From: DUZB01 sp964407525
GTDB taxonomy: Bacteria > Desulfobacterota > DSM-4660 > Desulfatiglandales > Desulfatiglandaceae
Assembly (NCBI GenBank): GCA_964407525.1
Contig: CAYOWC010000013.1
Span: 1 to 39,523, forward strand
Reading direction: 5' to 3'
Length of the DNA stretch: 39,523 nucleotides
Positions 32,975-39,523 of this stretch are shown here, one piece after another. The number at the start of each line of letters is the position of its first letter. The stretch's first letter is position 1. A program made the position numbers and the translations under genes. Below the pieces are notes generated by a model. That model was not told where the DNA came from and searched no databases. It saw only the letters and a program-made list of their open reading frames with translations.

Positions 32975-33979
32975 TTAGGCTTTCTCTTCCAAGGCTCTAA
33001 GGACAACTTCGGGTGTTGCCGGGAACTGGGTAATCCATACGCCTACAGCATCGTGAATGGCGGCGATGATAGCCGGAATTGGAACATTGGTTGAACTTTC
33101 ACAAAAACCTTTTGCGCCAAACGGTCCATTCGGATGCGGGTTTTCAAGGATTGCAAACTCACTTTCCGTCGGCACGTCTGCAGCAGTTGCAATCACATAG
33201 CTTTCAAAACCATCTGCAGCATGCTCTGTCGATGGCCAATATGGATGAGCGTCTTCCGTCAGCGCTATGCCCAACCCCATGGCAGCCCCACCATTGATCT
33301 GCTCCTTGCACATCAGCGGATTAATGGCCCGGCCCAGCTCGTAAGCATGGGTCTCCTTTATAACCCTTACCATGCCGGTATCCGTGTCCACTTCCACCTC
33401 AACAATACAGGTGGTATAGGCAATAGCTGCCAGATGGGGCATCGCTCCCGTTTCCGGGTCGGTGATTTCTCCCTCCGGCCCCCCTTCTGGCATGTATGCG
33501 CCGGATCCGAGAAGGAAATTACCTCCAAAATTTGAAGCACCTCCAACCTCAGCAAGAGACAGTGTTTTTTCGGGTTCAGCCTTTACAAAGACTTTGCCGT
33601 CAGCCATCTCCACTTCCTCCGCCTCAACTCCCAGCATAGAGGCGCTGAACGCTTTTATCTTTTCTTTAAGATCTTTACAGGCAGCGATGGCCGCATTTCC
33701 CCCGATAAACATCGCGCGGCTGGCAAAAGCCCCCAGACACATGGGCGCCACATCCGTATCTGTATTCACATAAACAATTGACTCTACCGGAACATCCAGC
33801 TCTTCAGCGGCAACCTGCCTGAAGGAGGTTTTGCAGCCTTGCCCGATGTCAACGGTGCCCATCAAGAGATCAAACGTTCCATCCATTTCCAGACTGATCT
33901 GGGCTTGATTGGGATCGGCACCTCCATGCATACCTGTAGGGTGTCCCCCACTCGCAATACCTACACCTCTTTTTATCAT
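32975..33979 (-). CDS. molybdenum hydroxylase, C-terminal molybdopterin-binding half
   Basis: The 334-residue product corresponds to the second half of the xanthine dehydrogenase/CoxL large subunit. It contains the substrate-channel and cofactor segments (MGTVDIGQGCKTSFRQVAAEEL) and the base-catalyst Glu in FGAKGFCES (normally GAKGVGE) near residue 290. It begins two bases after the stop of the N-terminal half, in a different frame, with its own GGGAGGG ribosome site 7-8 nt before the ATG. Its upstream frame is closed by TAA, so this is an organised split and not an obvious sequencing slip. The two halves together (431 + 334 residues) equal one standard subunit. The same arrangement is known as NdhM in nicotinate dehydrogenase of Eubacterium barkeri. 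Confidence 0.85.
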   Translation of the reverse strand: MIKRGVGIASGGHPTGMHGGADPNQAQISLEMDGTFDLLMGTVDIGQGCKTSFRQVAAEELDVPVESIVYVNTDTDVAPMCLGAFASRAMFIGGNAAIAACKDLKEKIKAFSASMLGVEAEEVEMADGKVFVKAEPEKTLSLAEVGGASNFGGNFLLGSGAYMPEGGPEGEITDPETGAMPHLAAIAYTTCIVEVEVDTDTGMVRVIKETHAYELGRAINPLMCKEQINGGAAMGLGIALTEDAHPYWPSTEHAADGFESYVIATAADVPTESEFAILENPHPNGPFGAKGFCESSTNVPIPAIIAAIHDAVGVWITQFPATPEVVLRALEEKA

Positions 33980-33981
33980 TG

Positions 33982-35277
33982 CTATACCCTCCCTTTAGAA
34001 TCCATGGCCATAAGATGGTCCGGTAGTGTAATCCCTCCCATTTCTGCGGTCTTCTTCAACGTCTCTATCAACCCTACCGCCACGACCTTATGTTGCGTTG
34101 CGGTGGTATCGCCATCCCGCCATGCATTGATGAACCGTATTTCCCAGGGATCCATACCAATAGCTTCGGCAAGCATATTCATCTGGGTTTCAATAGGAAA
34201 GAGCATGCTGATAATGGAATATCCTCTCATGGAACTCGCAACGGGCTTGTTTGTAAAGATAGCGTAAGCATCATACCAGATATTCGGTACGGAATAGGTC
34301 CCCCCCGCAAAGGTGCTCATTTTATCTACAGAATACGACCCAAATGTATTATATGCCCCTATATCGTGGACCACACGAATCTTATGCGCAGTAACCCGCC
34401 CGTCTTTCTTCACTCCGGATTTCATATCGTAGATATATGCCCCACGCTTTGTCGAGGTAAGGAAATCCTCCTTTCTGGTCATACGAAACTTGACCGGTTT
34501 CCGGATCTTAAGGGCCATAACCCCAGCTACATGATCGCAGTGGATATCATTTTTTCCTCCGAAACCACCGCCCACGGTACCCCCAATAAGGTTCACCTTG
34601 CTTTTCGGGAGGTTAAAGACACCGAGAAGCTGCCCCAGATGAAACCAGCGACATTGGCTCACAGTGTGTATCTCCAACCTGTCGTTTCCATCGATGCGGG
34701 CAATGGAAACATGGGGCTCTATGGCTGCGTGATCATGCATCTTTTCGTGATAGGTGTTCTCTATTATTTCATCTGCTTCAGCAAAACCTTTATCGATATC
34801 ACCCTTGCGAACCTTGCGGTGATCTCCGCTGTTAAACATCCAGAAATTCCCTTCCGGACACACTTTTGGCGCATCGGGCTTCATGGCTTCAAAAGGGTCA
34901 AAAATGGGTGTTTGTTCTTCGATATCGAGCTTGATTTTTTCGACGGCTTCCTGGGCCGTATCTTCGTCAACAGCTGCAACCGCAGCGATACGCTCCCCCT
35001 TGAACCGGATATCTTTTTCGACAAGCACCGGCTGATCGGGCGGCCCATATGTCTTGCTGCCCGGTATATCCTTTGCAGTAATAACCCCCGCCACGCCTGG
35101 CATATTTTCGGCTGCAGAAACATCGATATCCCGAATAATTCCCTTGTGTACAGGGCTTCGAAGGACCTTTATATACAGCATGCCCGGAAAATCCACATCA
35201 TCAACATAGGTTGTTGTCCCCGTTGCATGGCCCAGGCCATCATAGTGTGGTATTGGCTGTCCAACATATTTTCCCAT
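33982..35277 (-). CDS. molybdenum hydroxylase, N-terminal half of the large subunit
   Basis: The 431-residue product covers the a/b hammerhead domain (residues about 1-115, GKYVGQPIPHYDG ... TYVDDVDFPGMLY) and the first molybdopterin-binding domain (GGTVGGGFGGKNDIHCDH near 232). It stops just before the second cofactor domain, which is encoded by the next gene. The size matches NdhL of nicotinate dehydrogenase. With the FAD and 2Fe-2S subunits it would form a four-polypeptide hydroxylase using water to hydroxylate an N-heterocycle, aldehyde or CoA-thioester aromatic; the substrate is unknown. It begins 5 bp after the stop of the 2Fe-2S gene. Confidence 0.87.
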   Translation of the reverse strand: MGKYVGQPIPHYDGLGHATGTTTYVDDVDFPGMLYIKVLRSPVHKGIIRDIDVSAAENMPGVAGVITAKDIPGSKTYGPPDQPVLVEKDIRFKGERIAAVAAVDEDTAQEAVEKIKLDIEEQTPIFDPFEAMKPDAPKVCPEGNFWMFNSGDHRKVRKGDIDKGFAEADEIIENTYHEKMHDHAAIEPHVSIARIDGNDRLEIHTVSQCRWFHLGQLLGVFNLPKSKVNLIGGTVGGGFGGKNDIHCDHVAGVMALKIRKPVKFRMTRKEDFLTSTKRGAYIYDMKSGVKKDGRVTAHKIRVVHDIGAYNTFGSYSVDKMSTFAGGTYSVPNIWYDAYAIFTNKPVASSMRGYSIISMLFPIETQMNMLAEAIGMDPWEIRFINAWRDGDTTATQHKVVAVGLIETLKKTAEMGGITLPDHLMAMDSKGRV

Positions 35278-35282
35278 TTTAT

Positions 35283-35759
35283 CTACTCCTTTCCATCGCC
35301 ATCTGCGACAGCTTGAACGGCTTCAATGACCTCTTGATAGGTTCCGCATCGGCAAAGATTCCCCGAAATCGCATCAACGATTTCCTCACGATTCGGTTTG
35401 GGATTCTTTTCCAAGAGAGATATGGAAGACATCAACATCCCAGGCGTACAGAAACCACACTGGGTAGCGCCGTGTTGAGGAAAGGCCTCTTGCAGTGGAT
35501 GCAATGTACCCTCTTTCGAAGTAAACGATTCAAGGGTTTTCACTTCTCTGCCTGCCACAGTCATGGCAAGGGTCAAACACGACCTCACAGTTTCTCCATC
35601 AAGTACAACAGTGCATGCTCCGCAATCACCCGTGTCACATCCCCTTTTAGGGCTCTTCACGTGCAATTTTTCCCTGAGCACATCGAGCAATGTGTCCGTA
35701 GGCGTAGCCAATACGTCTACCGGATTCCCATTCAGCGTAAAAGACAATATATATTTCAT
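35283..35759 (-). CDS. molybdenum hydroxylase, 2Fe-2S small subunit
   Basis: A 158-residue protein with the two cluster-binding regions of this family. The plant-type ferredoxin cluster has CX4CX2C in GCDTGDCGACTVVLDG and the fourth Cys in VRSCLT. The helical cluster has QCGFCTPGM and NLCRCGTY. It passes electrons from the molybdenum centre to FAD. The length is typical. It lies between the FAD and molybdopterin subunit genes with very short spacers, as in a tight operon. Confidence 0.93.
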   Translation of the reverse strand: MKYILSFTLNGNPVDVLATPTDTLLDVLREKLHVKSPKRGCDTGDCGACTVVLDGETVRSCLTLAMTVAGREVKTLESFTSKEGTLHPLQEAFPQHGATQCGFCTPGMLMSSISLLEKNPKPNREEIVDAISGNLCRCGTYQEVIEAVQAVADGDGKE

Positions 35760-35778
35760 GATCCATTAACCTCCCGTG

Positions 35779-36636
35779 CTATTCTTCTATGCCCGCGGCA
35801 CGCGACAAAGCCTGAGCAACAAGTTTTTCACCTGCCTTCTTGCGATACCAAGCCGTTGCCCGTTGGTCATCGATCGGGCTTGCCTCTTTTATCGCTTCAG
35901 CAGCACATTTGCCGATGAGATCTTTGTCTACACTATTGCCTTTCAATATCCCCTCAGCCTTTTCACATCGCAGAGGTTTCGGGGCCATGGAGCCAAGGGC
36001 AATCCGCGCTTCTTTACAGATGTTACCATCCATTTGAAGATTCACGGCCGTATTGACTACGGATAGCGTCATTGCTCTTCTTCGTCCTAACTTCAAGAAT
36101 ACCGCCTTGCCTTGTACATATGGGACATGGATCTCAGTAACAAGTTCATCCGGGTTGAGTATGGTTGTTCCAGGCCCGGTAAAGAAATCCTTTATGGGAA
36201 TCATGCGTTCCGCCTTGGAGCTTTTCACCGCCAATTCAGCGCCTAATGCCAGAAGGGGTGCTACCAAATCAGCTGCCGGCGAAGCGTTAACAATATTCCC
36301 CCCTATGGTGCCGGCATTCCTCGTAGCAACACAGCCGCCTTGACGCGCAGCCTCAGCAAGAACTCCGGCTTTTTCAGCAACCAGGGCATTGGAAATTAAA
36401 TTGCTCCATGTGGTTCCCGCTCCAATAATGAGTTTTCCATTTCCGTCTTTGATGTAAGCGAAGCCAATACCACCCGTGTAAATGATAATATCGGGTTTTA
36501 AGTCATAGTAATTAATCTTTGGCACAAGATCCGAACCGCCAGCCAAAAGGGTGGCTTTTCCCTTATGCTCAGCCAGCAGCGCCAACGTCTCGTCAATACC
36601 AGGTGGGGCAAAATACATTGCATCCTTCATGGTCAA
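35779..36636 (-). CDS. molybdenum hydroxylase, FAD-binding subunit
   Basis: A 285-residue CoxM-type flavoprotein. LLAGGSDLVPKI near residue 32 and TIGGNIVNASPAADLVAPLL near 105 are the FAD pyrophosphate-binding motifs. The C-terminal CO-dehydrogenase flavoprotein domain covers about 175-280. It accepts electrons from the 2Fe-2S subunit and passes them to NAD(P)+ or another acceptor. It is the first of the four hydroxylase genes, 125 bp downstream of the MBL-fold gene. Confidence 0.92.
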   Translation of the reverse strand: MTMKDAMYFAPPGIDETLALLAEHKGKATLLAGGSDLVPKINYYDLKPDIIIYTGGIGFAYIKDGNGKLIIGAGTTWSNLISNALVAEKAGVLAEAARQGGCVATRNAGTIGGNIVNASPAADLVAPLLALGAELAVKSSKAERMIPIKDFFTGPGTTILNPDELVTEIHVPYVQGKAVFLKLGRRRAMTLSVVNTAVNLQMDGNICKEARIALGSMAPKPLRCEKAEGILKGNSVDKDLIGKCAAEAIKEASPIDDQRATAWYRKKAGEKLVAQALSRAAGIEE

Positions 36637-36761
36637 CCTCCTTTAACAATAGACCCAAATACCGCCAAAAATAACTGGAATACCGTTCCCATTTCTTCAA
36701 ATTAGCAGAATGCGGGAAAGTCACCTCCTTTCCGAATTAAAGAGTTGATGTTCTGAAACAC

Positions 36762-37574
36762 TCACCCAAAACGTTTCCCCACAATAGAAGTCTCATGCCC
36801 CGGCAGGTAAAATCCGGGATCACGAAACATAGATTGGAGACGATATATGGACTTAAACCAGGCATAGTGGTCATAAACCAGGCTGGATGGAACCGCTGGC
36901 CCCCAATGTTTCGGCGCTGGAGTAATGGAAATCTTTCTTCCATCCATCATAGTCCATTCCGTCATTTCGGGAAAAACGATGGGCAGCACATGAATCGTAT
37001 CCCCCGTAATATTGTAAATCCCTTTAGCGGTCTGAACCAGCACGCACATGCTGCCTGCCGTGTGGCCCGGCGTCAGGATAATCTCAAGTCCTTCAAGAAT
37101 CTTCAGATCTCCTACAATCTTCATGCATTTCAACTCTTTGAGCTGAGGGATGAGGCTCTGGTCGAAATCTCCCCGGATCATCATGGATGGAAGGGGATCC
37201 AGAAGTTCTTTCCACTCCTCCAGCTGAAAGACATGCGTGGCGCTGGGGAAAAGATGGCAGTTGCCTGCATGGTCGTTGTGCAGGTGGGTATAGAGAACAA
37301 GTTCGATCTCTTTTGGGTCCACGCCAATTTCTTTAAGAGATTTCAGGACCCAATCTTCACCTCCCTGAGCAGGACATCCCGCCCAGGCTTTGCCGTCCAC
37401 GATGTATTTTTCGTTTATGCCTGTATCACAAAGGACTTTATGCTTACCATCAGTCATATAGAAACCCAGATAAGGGATGGTAATGGGCACCCCCACGTCC
37501 AGCCCGGTGGTGAATTGCTCTTTCGTGACATCAATGACACCGTACAGCAAAGGATAGATTTTCCATTCAACCAT
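36762..37574 (-). CDS. MBL-fold metallohydrolase
   Basis: A 270-residue metallo-beta-lactamase-fold protein with the zinc motif YTHLHNDHAGNC (HXHXDH), LTPGHTAGSM carrying the next His, and GDTIHV carrying the bridging Asp. This subgroup includes N-acyl-homoserine lactonases and other lactone or cyclic-amide hydrolases; the substrate cannot be told. In the operon it could hydrolyse a ring in the product or precursor of the hydroxylase reaction. The AAGGAGGTCACGAA context gives a near-perfect ribosome site before the ATG. Confidence 0.85.
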   Translation of the reverse strand: MVEWKIYPLLYGVIDVTKEQFTTGLDVGVPITIPYLGFYMTDGKHKVLCDTGINEKYIVDGKAWAGCPAQGGEDWVLKSLKEIGVDPKEIELVLYTHLHNDHAGNCHLFPSATHVFQLEEWKELLDPLPSMMIRGDFDQSLIPQLKELKCMKIVGDLKILEGLEIILTPGHTAGSMCVLVQTAKGIYNITGDTIHVLPIVFPEMTEWTMMDGRKISITPAPKHWGPAVPSSLVYDHYAWFKSIYRLQSMFRDPGFYLPGHETSIVGKRFG

Positions 37575-37637
37575 TTCGTGACCTCCTTTCGTTGTAACGT
37601 CTCCGGAAGTTCGGGTGGATTTTTAAAAGGCTTACGC

Positions 37638-38252
37638 CTAAATTCCAGGAAGACGACGCTTATTCAATGATTTTTTGACGATACCCTGTATCGGGACGAC
37701 TTCCCGGCATTCTTTTATGAATTTCGGTGCTTCGAGGATGAGCCGTACCGCAATTTCCGTTCCTTTTTGATAGATATATTCACACGTGTTGTTGCTGCTT
37801 AAAGGAACGTATTTTTCACGCATCGGACGGCATTCCTTCGTTCCGAATTCCTCCATAAATTGACGGTGAAGTTCAAAAGTCAGTTCATCTACACAGGTAA
37901 GATCATCCTCGGGAGAGGTACGACCATAAAGGAAGCCAATGCAGGCAACACTCGCGGCAAGAGCTCCACAGAGATGCCCCGTTATCTGAAGCCCGGCCTC
38001 TTCCGGCGAGCGTCTGTCTCTACCCGAAGCAAGCCCTTCCAGGGCCACATTCATGTTGATCCCATCAGATAAACGGTGACAGCCGCCGCCGCCGTGAAAA
38101 CCGGTGACCATCTTTACGAGGGTAGGATCCATGATATCCAGTGTTTCATTAATAGCCAGGAATGTGGATTCGCTGCAGTGAAATCCCTTTCGTCTGTATG
38201 CTATGGTCCGTTGCCCCGCTTTGTGCACAATTTCATCGATAGGATGTTTCAT
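37638..38252 (-). CDS. C_GCAxxG_C_C-family-like protein
   Basis: A 204-residue protein with conserved cysteines arranged as in the C_GCAxxG_C_C family: HCSEST near residue 25, GFHGGGGCHRLSDG near 48, and GHLCGALAASVACIGFLYG near 90, then further Cys (CVDEL, ECRP, TCEY). Members are often found beside redox enzymes or transporters in anaerobes, and their role is not established; metal binding is likely. The gene lies between the GntR regulator and the MBL-fold gene on the same strand, so it is probably part of this operon. Confidence 0.65.
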   Translation of the reverse strand: MKHPIDEIVHKAGQRTIAYRRKGFHCSESTFLAINETLDIMDPTLVKMVTGFHGGGGCHRLSDGINMNVALEGLASGRDRRSPEEAGLQITGHLCGALAASVACIGFLYGRTSPEDDLTCVDELTFELHRQFMEEFGTKECRPMREKYVPLSSNNTCEYIYQKGTEIAVRLILEAPKFIKECREVVPIQGIVKKSLNKRRLPGI

Positions 38253-38288
38253 CGATCTTTCCCTCTATAAAAAAATCCTTGGAATGCA

Positions 38289-39008
38289 TTAAGGAATGCC
38301 TAATGCACGTTTCCATACTTTCTCTACATCCTCTAAATGCACTCTCACCGCATTTTCAGCAGCAGATGGGTCATGTTCTTTGATCGCTTCCACAATCGCC
38401 TTATGTTGGTTCAGATCCTTTGTCCAGCCCTCTTTGTCTCTAAAAACCTCTCCCCAGGCCTTACGGAACGGCTCTTGAAGAAGATCGTAGAATGTATTGA
38501 TGAGGTGAAGGTGCAATTCGTTGTGACTTGCTTCAGCAACCAGGATATGAAATTCGATACCCGTTTTTGCCCCCAAGTGATTATCCCTGATATCATTCTG
38601 CATCAATACAAGTTGTTTTTCGAGCAGGCTGATTTGAGCTTCCGTTGCACGTTCAGCTGCGAGAGAGGCGGCGCCAACCTCCAGGTGTTTTCTTACTTCA
38701 AATAATTTAAAAACATTTTCAGGAGAACTTGCTAAGAAAGCCACGAACGGGTCGTGAATCGAACAAGTCGTGATTGGGCGCACAAATGTCCGATTGCCCC
38801 GTTGTGTTTCAACAAGCCCCATTCCCTGAAGATCATTCAACGCATCACGAAGCGACGTTCGGCTGACGTTGAGCCATTGAGCCAATTCCCTTTCCGCAGG
38901 CAATTTCTGACCCGGCTTCAATGTTCCTTGAAAAATAAGAAGCTGTATTTGATCAGTAATTTCGTCGGCAATCTTTTTAGGCGTGATAGGGGTGAATAGT
39001 TCTTTCAT
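38289..39008 (-). CDS. GntR-family regulator, FadR/FCD subfamily
   Basis: The 239-residue protein has an N-terminal winged helix-turn-helix (residues about 10-78: IADEITDQIQLLIFQGTLKPG, AERELAQWLNVSRTSLRDAL, LVETQRGNRTFV) and an FCD ligand domain from about 95. The domain's metal-site residues are visible as EFHILVAEASHN, NQHKAIVEAI and RVHLEDVE. FCD regulators respond to small organic acids. It heads the minus-strand operon with the hydroxylase genes and probably controls it together with itself. A sigma70-type promoter lies about 50 bp upstream, and AGAGGAG is 9 nt before the ATG. Confidence 0.92.
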   Translation of the reverse strand: MKELFTPITPKKIADEITDQIQLLIFQGTLKPGQKLPAERELAQWLNVSRTSLRDALNDLQGMGLVETQRGNRTFVRPITTCSIHDPFVAFLASSPENVFKLFEVRKHLEVGAASLAAERATEAQISLLEKQLVLMQNDIRDNHLGAKTGIEFHILVAEASHNELHLHLINTFYDLLQEPFRKAWGEVFRDKEGWTKDLNQHKAIVEAIKEHDPSAAENAVRVHLEDVEKVWKRALGIP

Positions 39009-39056
39009 GCAGTTTGCTCCTCTTGGGGGTTAAGGAGAGTATCTGATAACTTTACC

Positions 39057-39084
39057 GGTATAATAAATAGTCCATACATGTCAA
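39057..39084 (-). promoter_or_regulatory. sigma70-type promoter for the GntR-led operon
   Basis: On the minus strand a perfect TTGACA (39084-39079) is separated by 16 nt from TATACC (39062-39057). It lies about 50 bp upstream of the regulator's ATG and is the best promoter match in the window. No clear FCD-type operator palindrome was picked out. Confidence 0.6.
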
Positions 39085-39523
39085 ACTTTATTTTGAGGTC
39101 CTTACACTTTGACTATTGATCATCCTAGTTTTAACACAATATGTACGGTAACTTAAGGGACACTTTTAGTTCTAAAAAAAGATTAACCCTCGTATTTTTA
39201 ATTTCTGCAGAAAAATAAACCAGAACACTCGTTATTTTTGGTATATTTATTGAGCCAAAATTACAGATCATTTAAGAACGCAGTTTTCTCTTGGAAAAAC
39301 CCCTGATGTGGGAACTAAAAGATAGGTTGAGGGCCCAGATAGGGAATCAAAGTGAGGGGATGGAGACATGCAGTGGGACTCCCCATTGGAGAGGGCGCTT
39401 GGTTCTAAATTCAATACCCCGTGAATGAATGAAATTCATGCCGCTTTCAGGTGAAGAATTTCGAGATCCTGTCCTCGCCGAGGTGTCAGGTGTCGGGTGT
39501 CAGGGCTCCGGGTCCAATATTCC
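39085..39523. repeat. gene-free end with dispersed GGTGTCAGG repeat
   Basis: No gene can be supported in the last 440 bp. The only recognisable element is the tandem GGTGTCAGGTGTCGGGTGTC at about 39482-39501, the same family as 19571-19691. The A+T-rich stretch 39110-39290 could hold the control region of a gene beyond the window. Confidence 0.45.

Noticed and set aside
33975..33990. Split of the molybdopterin subunit considered as a sequencing frameshift
   Set aside because: There is a proper ribosome site and ATG, both frames are closed at the junction, and a natural precedent exists; not fully excluded without reads.
34090..35316. 408-codon plus-strand frame opposite the molybdopterin N-terminal half
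   Set aside because: It is an antisense shadow; the minus strand encodes the hammerhead and cofactor motifs.

Overview
The window most resembles a chromosomal segment of an anaerobic, probably sulfate-reducing, uncultured member of the Desulfobacterota (former Deltaproteobacteria). This is an inference from gene content: a Liv-type transporter beside acyl-CoA ligases, SDRs and hydratases, an iron-sulfur flavoprotein, a molybdenum hydroxylase, and many short palindromic dispersed repeats. No rRNA, tRNA or CRISPR array was seen. Three 100-N assembly gaps are present (14033-14132, 16296-16395, 25962-26061). The first is flanked by an identical 55-bp sequence, so it is probably an unmerged contig overlap rather than missing DNA.

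Layout. (1) 1-5640, minus strand: a periplasmic solute-binding protein, a family-1-type glycosyltransferase, and a 1035-residue membrane protein with a nucleotide-cyclase-like domain and two copies of a TolB-like/TPR module. (2) 5641-9213: a decayed, repeat-rich zone with nested palindromes, the tail of a group II intron maturase, a broken two-gene cassette resembling a toxin-antitoxin pair (in-frame amber codon, truncated partner), one intact conserved hypothetical gene, and a TPR fragment whose 3' end runs into a REP/REPIN-like hairpin array. (3) 9214-11376: a secreted beta-helix protein.

(4) 11842-32625: a large acyl-CoA metabolism island. A rare double-TetR regulator is followed by SDR - SDR - enoyl-CoA hydratase - iron-sulfur flavoprotein - acyl-CoA ligase, then a complete branched-chain-amino-acid-type ABC importer (SBP, two ATPases, two permeases), a ketosynthase-III-like protein, a second ligase, a second ketosynthase-III-like protein without the catalytic cysteine, an alpha/beta hydrolase, an SDR, another alpha/beta hydrolase, and on the opposite strand a 918-residue MDR reductase/enoyl-CoA hydratase fusion. 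The genes suggest uptake of a carboxylic acid, CoA activation, hydration/oxidation/reduction, and C-C bond chemistry by a ketosynthase-III pair in place of a thiolase. No thiolase or acyl-CoA dehydrogenase is visible. The substrate is unknown. A matching 14-bp core just downstream of likely promoters of both the TetR gene and the first SDR gene is a probable operator.

(5) 32975-39008, minus strand: an apparent operon led by a GntR/FCD regulator, followed by a C_GCAxxG_C_C-like protein, an MBL-fold hydrolase and a four-subunit molybdenum hydroxylase (FAD, 2Fe-2S, and a molybdopterin subunit split into two genes, as known for nicotinate dehydrogenase of Eubacterium barkeri). The remaining 500 bp show only the regulator's promoter and a dispersed repeat.
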